DNA of 64,000 bases. Source: Topomyia yanbarensis. Its lineage: Eukaryota; Arthropoda; Insecta; Diptera; Culicidae. Positions 33,345-44,952 of this stretch are shown piece after piece; positions within the stretch are counted from its first letter, which is position 1; every line of letters starts with the position of its first letter. The notes under the pieces are model-generated. The model saw only the letters and a program-made list of their open reading frames with translations. It made no database searches and was not told where the DNA came from. The position numbers and the translations under genes were made by a program. The DNA is taken from NCBI RefSeq assembly GCF_030247195.1, contig NC_080671.1, positions 32,524,343-32,588,342 on the forward strand, given 5' to 3'.

Positions 33345-33700
33345 GTCACTCTATTCTTCACTCTCGATAGAATAATGAACCCCCCTGGTAAAGCGTATAG
33401 CTCTTTACCACACTGGGAACAACACTATAGCTCTCTGTACAAATGAGTTTTAGCTCTCTGTACATAGGTTCATCTATGGAGAGCCAAAAAATCCGGATAC
33501 GCAATTGCACTACTGCAAGGCAATTACATATCAAATAATATGGAGCTCTGTAATCGGATTCACAAAGATCACACAAATAATACTCAGCGTGCTGAATAGT
33601 AGCCATGTGATAATTGAGTTTGCAATGGCCAGTCAATGTCTTGACAAGAATACTGCAATTGTACTTGGAAAAATTCCTGGCATTTTCGGATTCAAATCAT
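33345..33700 (-). pseudogene. Relic of LOA-type LINE, C-terminal end
   Basis: The minus strand reads MTGHCKLNYHMATIQHAE then LCDLCESDYRAPYYLICNC, almost the same as LTGHCKLNYHMATIQRAE and CDLCESDYGTSYHLICNC of the intact LINE at 9.7 kb. The zinc-motif histidine is replaced by tyrosine. It drifts out of frame after QLRIRIFW. It ends against the AAAT microsatellite. Confidence 0.8.
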
Positions 33701-33705
33701 TCCCA

Positions 33706-33776
<71 letters not shown>

Positions 33777-33815
33777 ATTAATTAATTAATTAATTAATTA
33801 ATTATTAAATAAATA
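33706..33815. repeat. (AAAT)n/(AATT)n microsatellite
   Basis: About 17 consecutive TAAA units followed by about seven TTAA/ATTA units, next to the LINE relic. Confidence 0.95.
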
Positions 33816-33899
33816 GGCCCCGCATACGAGCAACCTTTATAAATTTTTTTTTGGATTTTGACGTTTATTAACTGTTTGAAACATCTCCCATTACATTTA

Positions 33900-34252
33900 C
33901 TTTACTACGCCATTATCGCATCTAATACTGCGGATTCTGGATTGCATAAAAGAATTCTTTTTGTTGAAGATTAGATCATTACATTTCAGAAGACATTTCA
34001 CTGGGAATTTACTGTGTGATCGCACTTTTCAACCCGTAACTCCGAAACAGGAAATCCTATCAATAAAAAATTCAATAGCAACCGATGGGTAGGTTGTACC
34101 TTTCTCTTGGGACTTGTGCAAATCTGTGAAGCCATCTCTGAGAAGCAAAGGTGACATTATTTGCCACATACACATACACACAAACATTATCCGATCTCGT
34201 CGAGACGATGTTTAGAGCAATTGCATAACCTTTCTATATGAGATGGGCAAAA
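33900..34252 (+). repeat. Family A repeat, partial copy A4
   Basis: Only the 3' portion: CTGTGTGATCGCAC, AATTCAATAGCAACCGATGG, GTAGGTTGTACCTTTC, a short CACATACACACA run, and the end TTGCATAACCTTTCTATAT then GAGATGGGCAAAA. Confidence 0.65.
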
Positions 34253-35350
34253 CATGTGTTTCCTTACTATTTTATATCTAAGTTCCATTTCACTGTAATT
34301 TGCTTTTCAGGATCTAGTGGAGAAATATAGTTAATAATGATAGACAATTGGATCAAAACAAGCATAATTTGGGATAAAATTACCATGACGATCATATGTT
34401 CAAAAAAAGCACTCAATCTCGAAATGTATGGTGTCTTTGAGACAGTTGTAGGTCATAATTTTATAAATATATCTCCTTAAGATTTTAACCTACAGCTTTC
34501 TCGAAGAAATCATATTTACTTCTATTTAAAAGAAAACCCCTACCGACTGAATTCCGAACTAGTTTAATCCAATCAAATAAAGCAACTTTTCCGAAGACAC
34601 CAAAACGAAGGATATTTATTCTCATTACTCACATAGAAAGGTTATGCAATCGGTCAGAATTGCAATCGAGGCCCGCAGGGCCGAATCTCTTATACCATTC
34701 TACTCAGTTCGTCGAGATCGAAAAATGTCTGTATGTATGTGTGTATGTGTCAAATATTCTCACCGATTTTTCTCAGAGATCGCCGGACCGATTTGTGCAA
34801 ATTTAGGCTCAAATGAAAGGTACAACGCTCCCATAGGTCGCTATTGATTTTTTCTTATTGATTGGACTTCCGGTTCCGGAGTTACGGGTTGAACAGTACG
34901 ATCACAGAGCATATCCCCATATAAACGACTTCCACCGTTATGTCAAAATGATGCAATACATATTGAAATGGGTGCAACATTACTTGGATTTGCGTGTTTG
35001 GACCATCAATGACCCTTCGAAGTCGCTTTGACCACATTGGCTACCTATGAGGCTTTTTGATGCCCGCAGGGAACTTGCCAAGTCCCTTAGTTAATGTCGT
35101 ACCTATTTCTCAGCGAATAATTCACCGATTTTTACAAACTTGATCTCAAATGAAAGGTATACCGTTCTCACTGGCTGCTATTGAATTTCTGATTGATCCA
35201 ACTTCCGGTTCCGGAATTACAGGGGATGAGTTCGAACACGCAGCAAATCCCGATTTCAACGTATACGGCGATAAATGTAAAAAGGTGAAAACTTTTCTAA
35301 AATGTGTCCAAAACTGCTTGAATTTGTAGTTCTAGGTCACCAACAGTGAT

Positions 35351-36961
35351 TAGGGATGTACGATTATCATTCGATTAATCGATTAATCGAGTATCAGGCC
35401 AAGTAATCGAATAATTTTTAATCGATTAGTTTCTGTCAGATAATCTAAGTAATCGATTAATATTCTTCGATTATTATCGCGATTATCGCAAAAAAACATA
35501 ATTTGTGTAATTTCATTTGAGTGTGTAGTCTACCCGCTTTTTTATGCTTTTGAACATGAACAATATTTTGTGTTCGTTCAATATCGTTTTTCGTTCAATT
35601 AAAGGCCCTGTATCCCTCTGGTTTAAAGACTCGCCATCCCCATCGTTTGTTTATCTTTTTATGTCAGTGGGGTGCTTACAACAGGTTCTGTGCTCGATTC
35701 GAATGAAATTGGCAGATTGTATAGTAAAAAATCGTTCGAGATTGCGAGTCTTTATTCAGAGATTCAGCTTTACGTTCAATGCCACTCTAGTCGAAGTATG
35801 ACCATTATCAGATGAATAAGGAAACAAGATTAACTTAACCTACAGAGGTTATATTTAGTTGCCTGCACTACTTAGGATATGCATACGTACATGAAAAATT
35901 TATAATTGTAAGGCTCTCGCCTTGGAAAGTGCAAAGTCCCAGATGGGGGCTTGCCTAAGGTCCGACTCCTGGTATGAGAGTCCTGGAGTGGACACTCAAG
36001 GCCTCTTTAGTTCCGAGTCCCAGGGCGTTGCGGAAGTAGGGGAGCTTTCGGATGTGTGACGGTCCTAAATAACCTACCTTTTGTACAAATTTATTCTGGT
36101 TCGGGTGCGGTGGTGATGACGGCTTAACAATGAACGACGGCGTCAGGCAGCGAGCGACAATGAGCATGGATGACACGTGAGGCAGGAAGGTAATTCGAAC
36201 AACATTCGGTGGGCTACGGGGCCGGGAGCGATGGAACCTCGAACACCATAGCCTTCTCTTATCATAACCTCCTAGCCAACTCCAACTCCCGTTCACTATC
36301 TCTCTCACTCTCACTCTTTCCGTTTCATTTTCCGCGCCAATCCACTGCTTTTTTTACCCAAATCCTGCGATCTGATCCACATTTCTTCTTTACCGGCCGC
36401 CCACTTTAAATTGACCGTTGCTCCAACACTAACTGATTATAATTTATTCCTACGGTTCACACATCTTAAATAAAACTAAGTTACGTTACGGTAGCATAAT
36501 GGAATTCAAAAATGTTCTGGAATATGAAATCAACGAATAATTTGTTCTAATACGTATAGTACTTCGAACAAACTTATTCTTATTTCCTTATACATTGGGA
36601 TTAAAAAACAGTTTTATAAAAACACGCACGTTGTATCCAATATTTACTGATTAAAGAATCTAGATAGGGGTGGGCGTAGCGTAGTTGGTAAATCGATTGC
36701 CTTGTACGCAGCCCACCTGGGTTCGAGTCCCGACTCCGTACAAAGGGTTAGAAATTTTTCATAAGAGATTTTTCTAACCCGAAGAGGTGAATAACCGTAA
36801 GGTTAAAACTTTTATAATCGAAATAAAGAAAAGAATCTGGATAATCGAGTAATCGATTAAGTTGCAACGATTAAATGAACTAATCGATCAACGCAGAAAA
36901 AATAATCGATGATTGACTAATCGATTAATTTAAAAAAAACATTTTAAAAAAGACATCCCTA
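35351..36961. mobile_element. hAT-like non-autonomous element with 8-bp TSD
   Basis: The ends are TAGGGATGT at the left and ACATCCCTA at the right. The 8-bp duplication ACAGTGAT lies at 35343-35350 and 36962-36969. The inner ends are packed with AATCGATTA/TAATCGAT words on both sides (35360-35490 and 36840-36930), as expected for subterminal transposase sites. TAGGG ends and 8-bp duplications are typical of the hAT superfamily. No transposase. It contains a SINE copy and a GC-richer segment at 35910-36420 of unknown origin. Confidence 0.8.
36653..36843 (+). mobile_element. tRNA-derived SINE, Feilai-like, copy 1
   Basis: The body at 36667-36829 starts GGGGTGGGCGTAGCGTAGTT. It has RNA polymerase III A-box-like TAGCGTAGTTGG and a perfect B box GGTTCGAGTCC, then a conserved tail ending ATAATCGAAATAAAG. 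It is flanked by AAAGAATCTAGATA (36653-36666) and AAAGAATCTGGATA (36830-36843), a 14-bp TSD with one difference. It resembles the Feilai SINE of Aedes. It is not a functional tRNA gene, since the 3' half of the cloverleaf does not pair. Confidence 0.85.
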
Positions 36962-39652
36962 ACAGTGATTCAAGGTCTCTTTGGCCACATTGACCATCGT
37001 CGACGGTTCCGGAAGACCCGGCGGAAGCACCCAAATTCAAAATAACAGTTACATCGATTTCTCAGTGATGACTGGACCGATTTGACCAAATTTATTCCCA
37101 AATGAATGGCGTTGCGTCCCCAAAAACTGTTATTAAATTTTATTTCAATCAGACATCCTGTTGCGGAGTTGCGCATTGTAGAGTGTGGTCACAAAGAAAA
37201 CTCCTATTCAAACCAATACCGCGATAAATGCAAAGAGGATTTTTTTTGCTAAAATTGAAGCCAAACATTTGCAGTTCTAGGTTACTGATGGCCTATCGAA
37301 ATCTTGTTGGCCACATTGACCACCACACACGGTTCTGGAAGTGCCGGGAAAAATCACCAGCTTGCAAAATTGAAAAACTCACATCAGATGGTTGGGCCGA
37401 TTTTCACAAACTTGGTCTCAAATGAAAGGTATATTATTCTCATGGAACGCTATGAAATTTTATATAGGTCGGTTTTATGGTTACGGAAATATAGTATGAA
37501 TCGTTCGGTTACATAAGAAATTTCCATACAAGCAGGAACTAAAATTTTTGTTTCATGAAATTTCAAAAATCGATTTCGTATTTTTGATGCCAAACATCCT
37601 TCAAATGCATGAAATGACGAGATTTTATGTTAAACCGAAAAAAACTATTTTGAGAAGAATGGACTTTTGAGACTGCTGGTTATGCAATCCGGCGGAATTT
37701 CGTACTTTTAACCGAGGCCTACAGGGCCGGGTCTCTTATACTATACATATTCACATAGGTTCAACATTACTTGGATTTGCGTGTCTAGATCACTAATGAC
37801 CAACCAAAGTTGCTTGTTTCTAAGCGTATCTCACACCCTTTTTCCCGCGAGCTCCTAATCGATTTTTACAAACTTGGTTTTAAATAAAGGATATAATACT
37901 TTCATTGACTGCTATTGAATTTCATTCAGAACTTAGTTTTGATTTCGGAGTTACAGCTTGGTTATTGCGGTGACATAGGAATTTCTCATATAAACCGGTA
38001 CAATCGTAATACCTCATATGTTAAAAATCCATTGAAATTAACATCAAACTACTTCGATTCGCTGGCCCAGATCACTGATAGTGAATCGAAGATTCTTGGA
38101 ATAAATTATCCACTATCCATAATTCCGGAAGTTCCGGGTTCCAGACATATTCCAGAACTAAAGCCACTTCGGTGATGATTGAACCAATTTTCCCTAACCT
38201 AGTCTCAAATGGAAGGTATAATATGCAGTTGGGTGTTGCACCCCCCTATCCACCCATCCCCTTCGTTCATCCTATACCCCTTCCCAACTCTCTCACCCGC
38301 CCCCGACCATCTCAAACCAGCATTTCTTTCACCCACCCGTATACCAAAATATGGTCAAAGCTCCGAAAATGGCAACCGCAGGCGAATTTTTTTTTGTCAA
38401 ATTTTGCGTCAAACTGTTTGTTTTCCGTATGTATATTACCTCTAATATTAAAAAATATGAATGATGATCCCAGAAAAAAAAGTAAGTAAGAAAGCATTAT
38501 TAACTTCAAGTATTCTTCTAAATTTCTTAGTATTTGCCAGTCATAAATATAATTTTCTTATACAATATTAATACTAAATATCATTTCGAAGCAAAATGTT
38601 CTTAAGAAAAATTTACCGAAATATTTTGATTTTTTTTTCAACATAAATATCTAGTAGTGAAAATACGCCCTTTTAATAAATTAATCACATATACCAAACG
38701 CAAAAAAAACATCACACGTTTAAAATTGAATTGCAAAGTTTAAAATATAATTGCATCGTAAAGGAATAACAATAAAAAGTTTTAACATATTTCAAAAATT
38801 CTTTTAATTTTTAATTTTGTTTAATTTTTTTTCTTGATATAATTTAGTTTAGTTTTTCAATTTAAAATGTTCGTGAAAAATTGTCCTTCAAAATGCAGAT
38901 GTTTTCAAGTAATTTTGGATTTTCTTTCAACAATATGTCACTTCGTGAAATTACGACCTTTTCAAAAGTTATCCACGTTTGTTCATCAAAACCAATATGT
39001 TTTCAAAATAAACATGAAATTTCCCGTTAATACTCAGTTCTTAGATCAAGGATGATTTGTGTACGACTGTCTTGATATCCTTGCTTCAATAAAAATGCAG
39101 AGCTGTAACGTGACAGATTCAGGTTGTAACGTGACAGATCATTGAGAATACTCCATAAAATCGAAAACAAAGTTTTTCTTCGGGTAAACTATATTTCATA
39201 CTCTTCCTTATTGTCCAAGCTTCAACTTAAAACTGTGTTCATTCAAATTTGGGGGCCAACAGAACAGACTTTTTAAATTTAGTCGGGCAACCTCCAAACT
39301 AACTGCGAAAGTTGTGTAACGTGACAGACGTATCAAAATGACAGTAAAGTGAAAACGGTTCAGTAGATAAAACGTGCGGTTTAGTGACCTTAATAATGTG
39401 CAGTTGTAATAGAATCTGTTTTTTTTTCGTTTTTGGTGACATTTCTTATGAAATATGTGTAAAAATGTAACGTGACAGACAGAAGCCTTGACCATATATA
39501 CTTACCAAGTGTAAAAAGAATGTAATAGATATTTCCATAATGTTATGTTGAATGTAATGATTTTGTAACTGGTTACTAACCAGTTATTAAATCATAGCTT
39601 TGATAAATGAGAAAGGCACAATTGCACCACTAGGTGGATTAAAACAGGTTTT

Positions 39653-41754
39653 TTTCTTAAATTTTCCAACCAATGTGTGCCATTCTTTCTTTTGATACCC
39701 ATATTCCCATAAATTTTCAAAAAAATGCCCTCAATAATATACATTCATGTAAGAAACATATACTGCATAGAAAATAGGCATGCATTGCAAGTATTTTTAG
39801 CGGCACTCATCATCAGGAACGACTGTTCTGGTCGAAACGTCACACAGTGGCGGGTCTTCAAATAAAAATCGAACAAAACAAAAAAATTGCCCAATCTGGC
39901 TGAAAATTACATCTTAAGGTAATTTTGGGGTACTGAGCTCATATTTTATGTCAAAAGTTATAAAAGATGAAAACAATTTTCCCATACAGTGTCATCGAAC
40001 TTTTCTTATGGTTTGTTTGTTTGTTTATTTATGACACTTTACACTTATTAGCACAATACCATTTTTATGATAAATCTTTTTTTACTTATTAGATATAACT
40101 AAAATTAGATATAACAACATAACAATTTGATAAAACTAATTTCAATCTCTACAAAAAGTGTTTGTTTACGTTTTGTTCAGTTGTTATTTTGCACTAATCA
40201 CCATGCTCCTCCATGTCAGCAAACATTTAAAAATGTCGATTTTAAACCCCTTCGGGCAAAAAGACCTTGAAATTCAAAAAATAGAGATAATTTCCCATAG
40301 AATGTATAATAAGTGACCGTTCCTAACTGTTTCATTAAAAATCTAATTCTCATTCGGTTGTCACAAAATTTGAAGAATATGTCATTCAACACATAAGAAA
40401 CCTAGGCAAAATAAAAAATATCAATATTTGAAACATAGGTTTTGTCCGGTCTCCGGCCATTGTGCGTCAACATACAACGCAATCCAACTAAACTCGGTTT
40501 AATACCGAGTTCACTAATATATGAGCTGTAACCTAACACCTCTAGATGGTGAATTGCTAGACTACTTTTTCTGAAGCCCTCCGAAAACGAAGGAAATTCT
40601 CGAGTTTCCTTAAGATACAACGTAGGGTTACTTAAGACCTCCTCCCTTTTGGACGCAAACTAGTACTTGTGTTAGCTCCATAGTCATGTTTTTTTCTAGA
40701 TTTCTAGTAGCAAAAACAACTAAAAATATTTTTTTTTAATTTCTCACATAGCAGTACACGTGGATTACTTAGACTTCTAAAACAATATAAACAAATAAAT
40801 ATCGGTAAAATGTGGATTATCCCTTTTTGGACGCTAACCAATCAAATGTTGGCATAAATCACACAGCATGAAATAACCAACTTACGGCAGGGCAAGCTAC
40901 GAACGGACTGAGTCATTTCGTTCTTAGGAAAATCGCTGCAGATTGAAAACCTGAAGCAACGCTTTGTTTGGTTGTCTTTATCCATCTAATCATCTCTATC
41001 GACCTGACGAAGCCTTCCTTGTGCTAATGTGGACGCGATAAAACTTTTTGCTCGGATCAGCAGTCGGCTTCCTGACAGCATAAAATTTAGACAATCGCAT
41101 CGAATTCAGCACTTTCGTTCGCGAAGCGTCGTGCGTCGCTGGAACAGTTTGGCTCATCGAATTTCCACCAAGCAGAACAGAGCCCGTAAACGAAGTCGAA
41201 GATACGTGCCATTAAACATGGTTTCGATTCGTTCGAAAAACATTCTCCGTAAAATCGAGAACAAACTGGATTAACAAATGAGAGAAGCGCTAATTGGTCG
41301 TAAATATTTCGCGCGCCAAGGTCAGCAGTTAGAACGTTTCGGATGATCAATAGTGGGAATAAACAACGGAGCCATGATCTAATGATATGCGTTTCGGCGT
41401 TAGCTCGTTTGTCATGCTGGAGAGAGTGTCGTTTTTTTGCGGTAGCTTGCCGTGTTTGGTTAATAGAGACGTTCAGTTTTTGGTATTGAATACCATAGTT
41501 TTTACGAAATGGTTAGAAACAATTTTAAATATTTACTTAAACTTACAGTGGACGGATTGTGCTTCTTGCAAATTGTTGTTTCTTCAATTTGCAACTACGC
41601 AAAGCATCAACAAACAGAAAAGACAGTTGACACAGCAGTGAACTTACCAGTCGGGCTAGAATTTCGAGGAATTTCACACATGTATCCTCATAGTACGAAA
41701 ATTATAAACAACTATGACCACAACTAATCTATTGCATCAATTGTCTATTTGCAG
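39653..41754 (+). other. 3' part of intron 1 of gene 3
   Basis: Mostly unassigned. An open frame at 41029-41274 reads a strongly basic peptide (HRIQHFRSRSVVRRWNSL, then NRARKRSRRYVPLN); it starts with GTG, has no recognisable domain and is probably a retroelement remnant or chance. A minus-strand frame at 40402-40620 is likewise unrecognised. The intron ends CTATTTGCAG at 41754. Confidence 0.35.
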
Positions 41755-42556
41755 CCGGAATCCTATCGATGACATGTTCCCGCACCGATCCCAACTTCGA
41801 CCGATGCGTCAGAGCCGTGGTGGAAAACATCCGACCTAACATCGCCGTGGGAAACTACGGTCCGGGTCAACCTAGAGCTCCCTCGCTAGAACCGATCTTT
41901 GTCGAGAAGATGGTCATCGATCATGGATCCAGCTTCCAAGCTAAGCTGTCCAACGTGACGATCAAGGGAGCCGGTGGATTCGTTATAGGGAAAATAAAGC
42001 AAGTCATTTGAGAACGAAGTCGGCTCCAACATGCAATTAATAATGAATTTCTGTTTTTAGATTGAACTGGGAAGAGAAATCTATCAGCGTGGGTGTAAAA
42101 CTTCCAAAAATGTTGGTTAACGGAAAATACACGATGGACATGCGACTGCTGCTGCTCAGGATCACTGGTCAGGGTGACTTCGATTTGCGTCTCGGTAAGT
42201 CATTCTAGAACAAAGTCTCACAACTTTGTACTAACCAACCGACAATTTCAGATGACACACTCTGCAACCTGAAGTTGAAATATTTCTACGTTCCGGGTGC
42301 CGACGGTCAACAGACCGTCCAGTTCCAACCGATTCAGGTGCGGCTGAAGTTCGTCAAGGGACGTTTCAATCTGGAGAACCTGTTCAACGGTGATAAGACC
42401 CTGGGACAGGTTGGCAACAATGTGATCAACGAGGATCCGCTGGTACTACTGGAGGAGGTGCGAGCGGCTTTCGAGGAGAGTCTGGGCAAAATTTTCACCG
42501 CGATCGCAAACAGTGCGGTCAGTGGGGCAACGGAACAGGAACTTCTACCGCTTTAA
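41755..42556 (+). CDS. Takeout/JHBP-family protein, gene 3 (exons 2-4)
   Basis: Secreted takeout/JHBP-family carrier. The exons are 41755-41998, 42061-42194 and 42252-42556, with introns of 62 and 57 bp in phases 2 and 1. With the exon at 31423 it makes 250 residues. The cysteines are C31 and C41 (CSRTDPNFDRC). The body carries NIAVGNYGPGQP, IDHGSSFQAKLSNVTIKG, MRLLLLRITGQGDF and the C-terminal NLFNGDKTLGQVGN then INEDP and LLEEVRAAFEESLG, ending TEQELLPL-TAA. The proline of the usual NGDP motif is lysine here. Intron 2 uses a GC donor (AA|GCAAGT), the only choice that keeps the frame seen in genes 1 and 2. Closest relative in the window is gene 2. No canonical AATAAA follows within about 150 bases. 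Confidence 0.93.
41999..42060 (+). other. GC-AG intron in takeout-like gene 3
   Basis: 62-bp intron with donor AA|GCAAGT and acceptor TTTTTAG. Joining gives AAA (Lys) and keeps the reading frame. The nearest GT (42003) would leave the wrong phase. The paralogues have GT at the same site, so a T-to-C change is inferred. GC donors with strong flanking consensus are a known minor class. Confidence 0.8.
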
Positions 42557-43589
42557 TTATGATTAGTGTACTGTCCAAAAAGATTTTACTGTTAGTACAA
42601 AATGTTCTGGTATTGTTCTCTATTGAATTACTGATCTTCGTTGACTGGTGTTTGACACTTTATGAAAAAATATGAAAAAATAACTTTTTATGGAAATATG
42701 TTGAGTTTTATTTTTGTAGTAATCCTGCAGTCCTGTGCTTTTACTATCATATAGTTATAGCTCTGGGTATTCAATCCACTATAATTACTACTTGGAGATG
42801 ATTAACATTTTTAGGACAGATTGGGACCTGGCTACCGACGATTATTTTGATTAATGACATTTACCATTACGTCACACACGGCCCCCATGTGTCAACTGTT
42901 GTCCTATTATTCTTCGCCAATTTTCACTGTAATGTATCAAACAAAACGGTCCATAACTGACGGAGTAGCCTGAACTAGAAGATCTGTCCAATCTGTAACG
43001 AATTACGTGATACAATCCAGACAATTTTGAAACGTTTTAATTGGAGCATGATGCAGCGTCAGTGATGAACATTCTGCTGGGCGCTTAAGGTGAAGCGATG
43101 CCAAAATATGTAGAGTACTAAAATAACTTTCTTTTTCATTTGAGAAATGCTAAATGGGGCCGCGGGGTGGCGCCAGTGATCGAAAACAACTTTAAGGTAT
43201 GCCTATTTGTACAATGGTAAGGGAAAGCATAATATGATGTTCTACGAAGTTGTAGAGTATTTTAAACACTTTCGTGTCCCGTTATGAAAATTGAAATTAG
43301 GACACATGGTAGCGCTAATAGTATAACATTCGCCAATCTCTGAAACGATGAGAAATTAATAACTGTTAACTGACATTACGAAAGGAATTTGGTTCATGAG
43401 TAGCAAAGGATAAAAAAGCTAAAAATGTAGTGAGGATAATTATATTTGAAAGTTTATAGTTTTAGGAAATAATAGATAAGGTCCATGCACAGAAGATAGC
43501 GGAAAGCGATGATGTCACGAACAGGAACATGAGGTGGTTTGCTTCGAGCTCTTGAGGAATCTAGTAATTGGGATTTGTTTCATGCTATC
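42557..43589. other. Downstream of gene 3, no gene recognised
   Basis: Contains the gene 3 3' UTR and unassigned sequence. No open frame of note and no repeat I can name. Confidence 0.4.
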
Positions 43590-43597
43590 CTGCACAT

Positions 43598-44506
43598 TAG
43601 GGCATGACAAAAAAGCATTTGTCACACCCCCTTTCATATTGTGACAAATGTCAAAGTAAACTCATATGCCAAATTTCACATCATTTGGACTATTTTAGAC
43701 CCCGCCCACTTCGTTTGAAGATTTTGACACTGGCACTATGGGACTTCGTCTTCGTTTCCTAAAAATTTGGGGAAGCTGGAGTTTTGGAGCAATATGCCCA
43801 AAAAATTCCTTGTATTTACCATTTTATTCCTGAACATTTTTTACACTGAAAATGGTAATTAAATAATAATTTATACCTAAATGGAGGTGCTATGTGCCAT
43901 TTAATGATTGAATATGGAATCATGACTAAATTTCAAACATTCTAATGTATCTGAATTTAACCGATTGTAACTCTTCTTCTATTTTGTTCCTTAGGATTTT
44001 CCACGATCAACAAGGTACTTTCAATAAAAATTGATTGAAAAATACTAGAGATATATGCGCGAGAAAATGATTTAATTTGATATGAATGACAAAATGCCCT
44101 AGAACCTTAACTTCTCATATTCTGACAAAGATCGTAAAAGATGCGTTGGATTTGCTGAATAGAGCAAAATGGTTATCAAGAACAATGATTTTTTTGGACA
44201 AAATGCCCCAAAATTCCAGCTTTTCCTATTTTCTTGGAATCGAAGATACTTTCATAACAATTGTAAGATTTTTTTTCTTAAAAAAAGTATAAATTATCAT
44301 TTTCTGAGTGCTACTTAAAAAGTCATAGCATTTAATATATTCCTTCCTCATATTTTTCCATAATACCAAAGTCAAACACGTCAAGCGAAGTGGGTGGGGG
44401 TCAAAAATAGTGCAAATGATTCGAAATTTGACATCTGAGTTAGCTTTGGCATTTATCACAATATAAAAAGGCTTTGAGACATAATTTTTTTTTTTGCAAT
44501 TCCTTA
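43598..44506. mobile_element. Old hAT-like foldback element
   Basis: The ends TAGGGCATGACAAAAAA and TTTTTTTTTGCAATTCCTTA are imperfect inverses. Arms of about 140-160 bp are recognisable: for example ATATTGTGACAAATG at the left and CATTTATCACAATAT at the right, and CCGCCCACTTCG against CGAAGTGGGTGG. Flanks CTGCACAT (43590-43597) and CTGCGCAC (44507-44514) could be a decayed 8-bp duplication. Older than the other hAT-like elements here. Confidence 0.55.
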
Positions 44507-44762
44507 CTGCGCACACCAAAAAACACGCTCAATGTATTTGTAGGGCTTTCGGCTAGCACAATAGTTATCTTTAGCGAGCCCAACCCGGCGGAGATGTGCA
44601 TATAGGTATATAGATTCGATATGCTTCACATGCCTTATCATCACCCGAATTAAATCCATACACATCGAACCCGTTGATGCTTCAGTGCAACTACTTCCCA
44701 GAACTATTGTCTCAAGATATTTGCAAACTAAGTAAAATTTCTTTGACGAGAAGCGCTATAGA

Positions 44763-44952
44763 AATATCGCAGCAGAGTGTGGGCATAGCGTAGTTGGTAA
44801 ATCGATTGCCTTGTACGCAGCGCACCTGGGTTCGAGTCCCGACCCCGCACATAGGGTAATAAATTTTTCATAAGAGATTTTTCTAACCCGAATAGGCGAA
44901 TGACCTTAAGGTTAAAACCTCTATAATCGAAATAAAAAAAATATCGCAGCAA
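44763..44952 (+). mobile_element. tRNA-derived SINE, Feilai-like, copy 2
   Basis: The body at 44777-44938 is closely similar to copy 1, with TAGCGTAGTTGG and GGTTCGAGTCC and the tail ATAATCGAAATAAAA. TSD AAATATCGCAGCAG (44763-44776) and AAATATCGCAGCAA (44939-44952), 13 of 14 identical. Confidence 0.85.

Larger units (their letters stand above)
34622..39652 (-). mobile_element. Family A repeats, composite minus-strand block A5
   Basis: The left edge is the inverted family end, ACATAGAAAGGTTATGCAAT. The right edge is GAGAAAGGCACAATTGCACC then ACTAGGTGGATTAAAACAGG. A second internal end near 37680 (GGTTATGCAATCC, then GGCCTACAGGGCCGG) shows at least two copies. The block is interrupted by a hAT-like element at 35351-36961. 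Host sequence on both sides of that insertion joins into normal family A text (GGTCACCAACAGTGAT then TCAAGGTCTCTTTGGCC). No genes. Confidence 0.6.

Noticed and set aside
36667..36740. tRNA gene suggested by perfect A and B boxes
   Set aside because: It is the head of a dispersed SINE with a long tail and target duplications, present three times; the acceptor and 3' half do not pair.
38172..38489. Proline-rich frames
   Set aside because: Translation of the C-rich low-complexity tract in a family A copy; no conserved start or domain.
42003..42004. GT donor as the end of gene 3 exon 2
   Set aside because: It would leave phase 0 while exon 3 needs phase 2; the GC donor four bases earlier keeps the frame shared with the paralogues.
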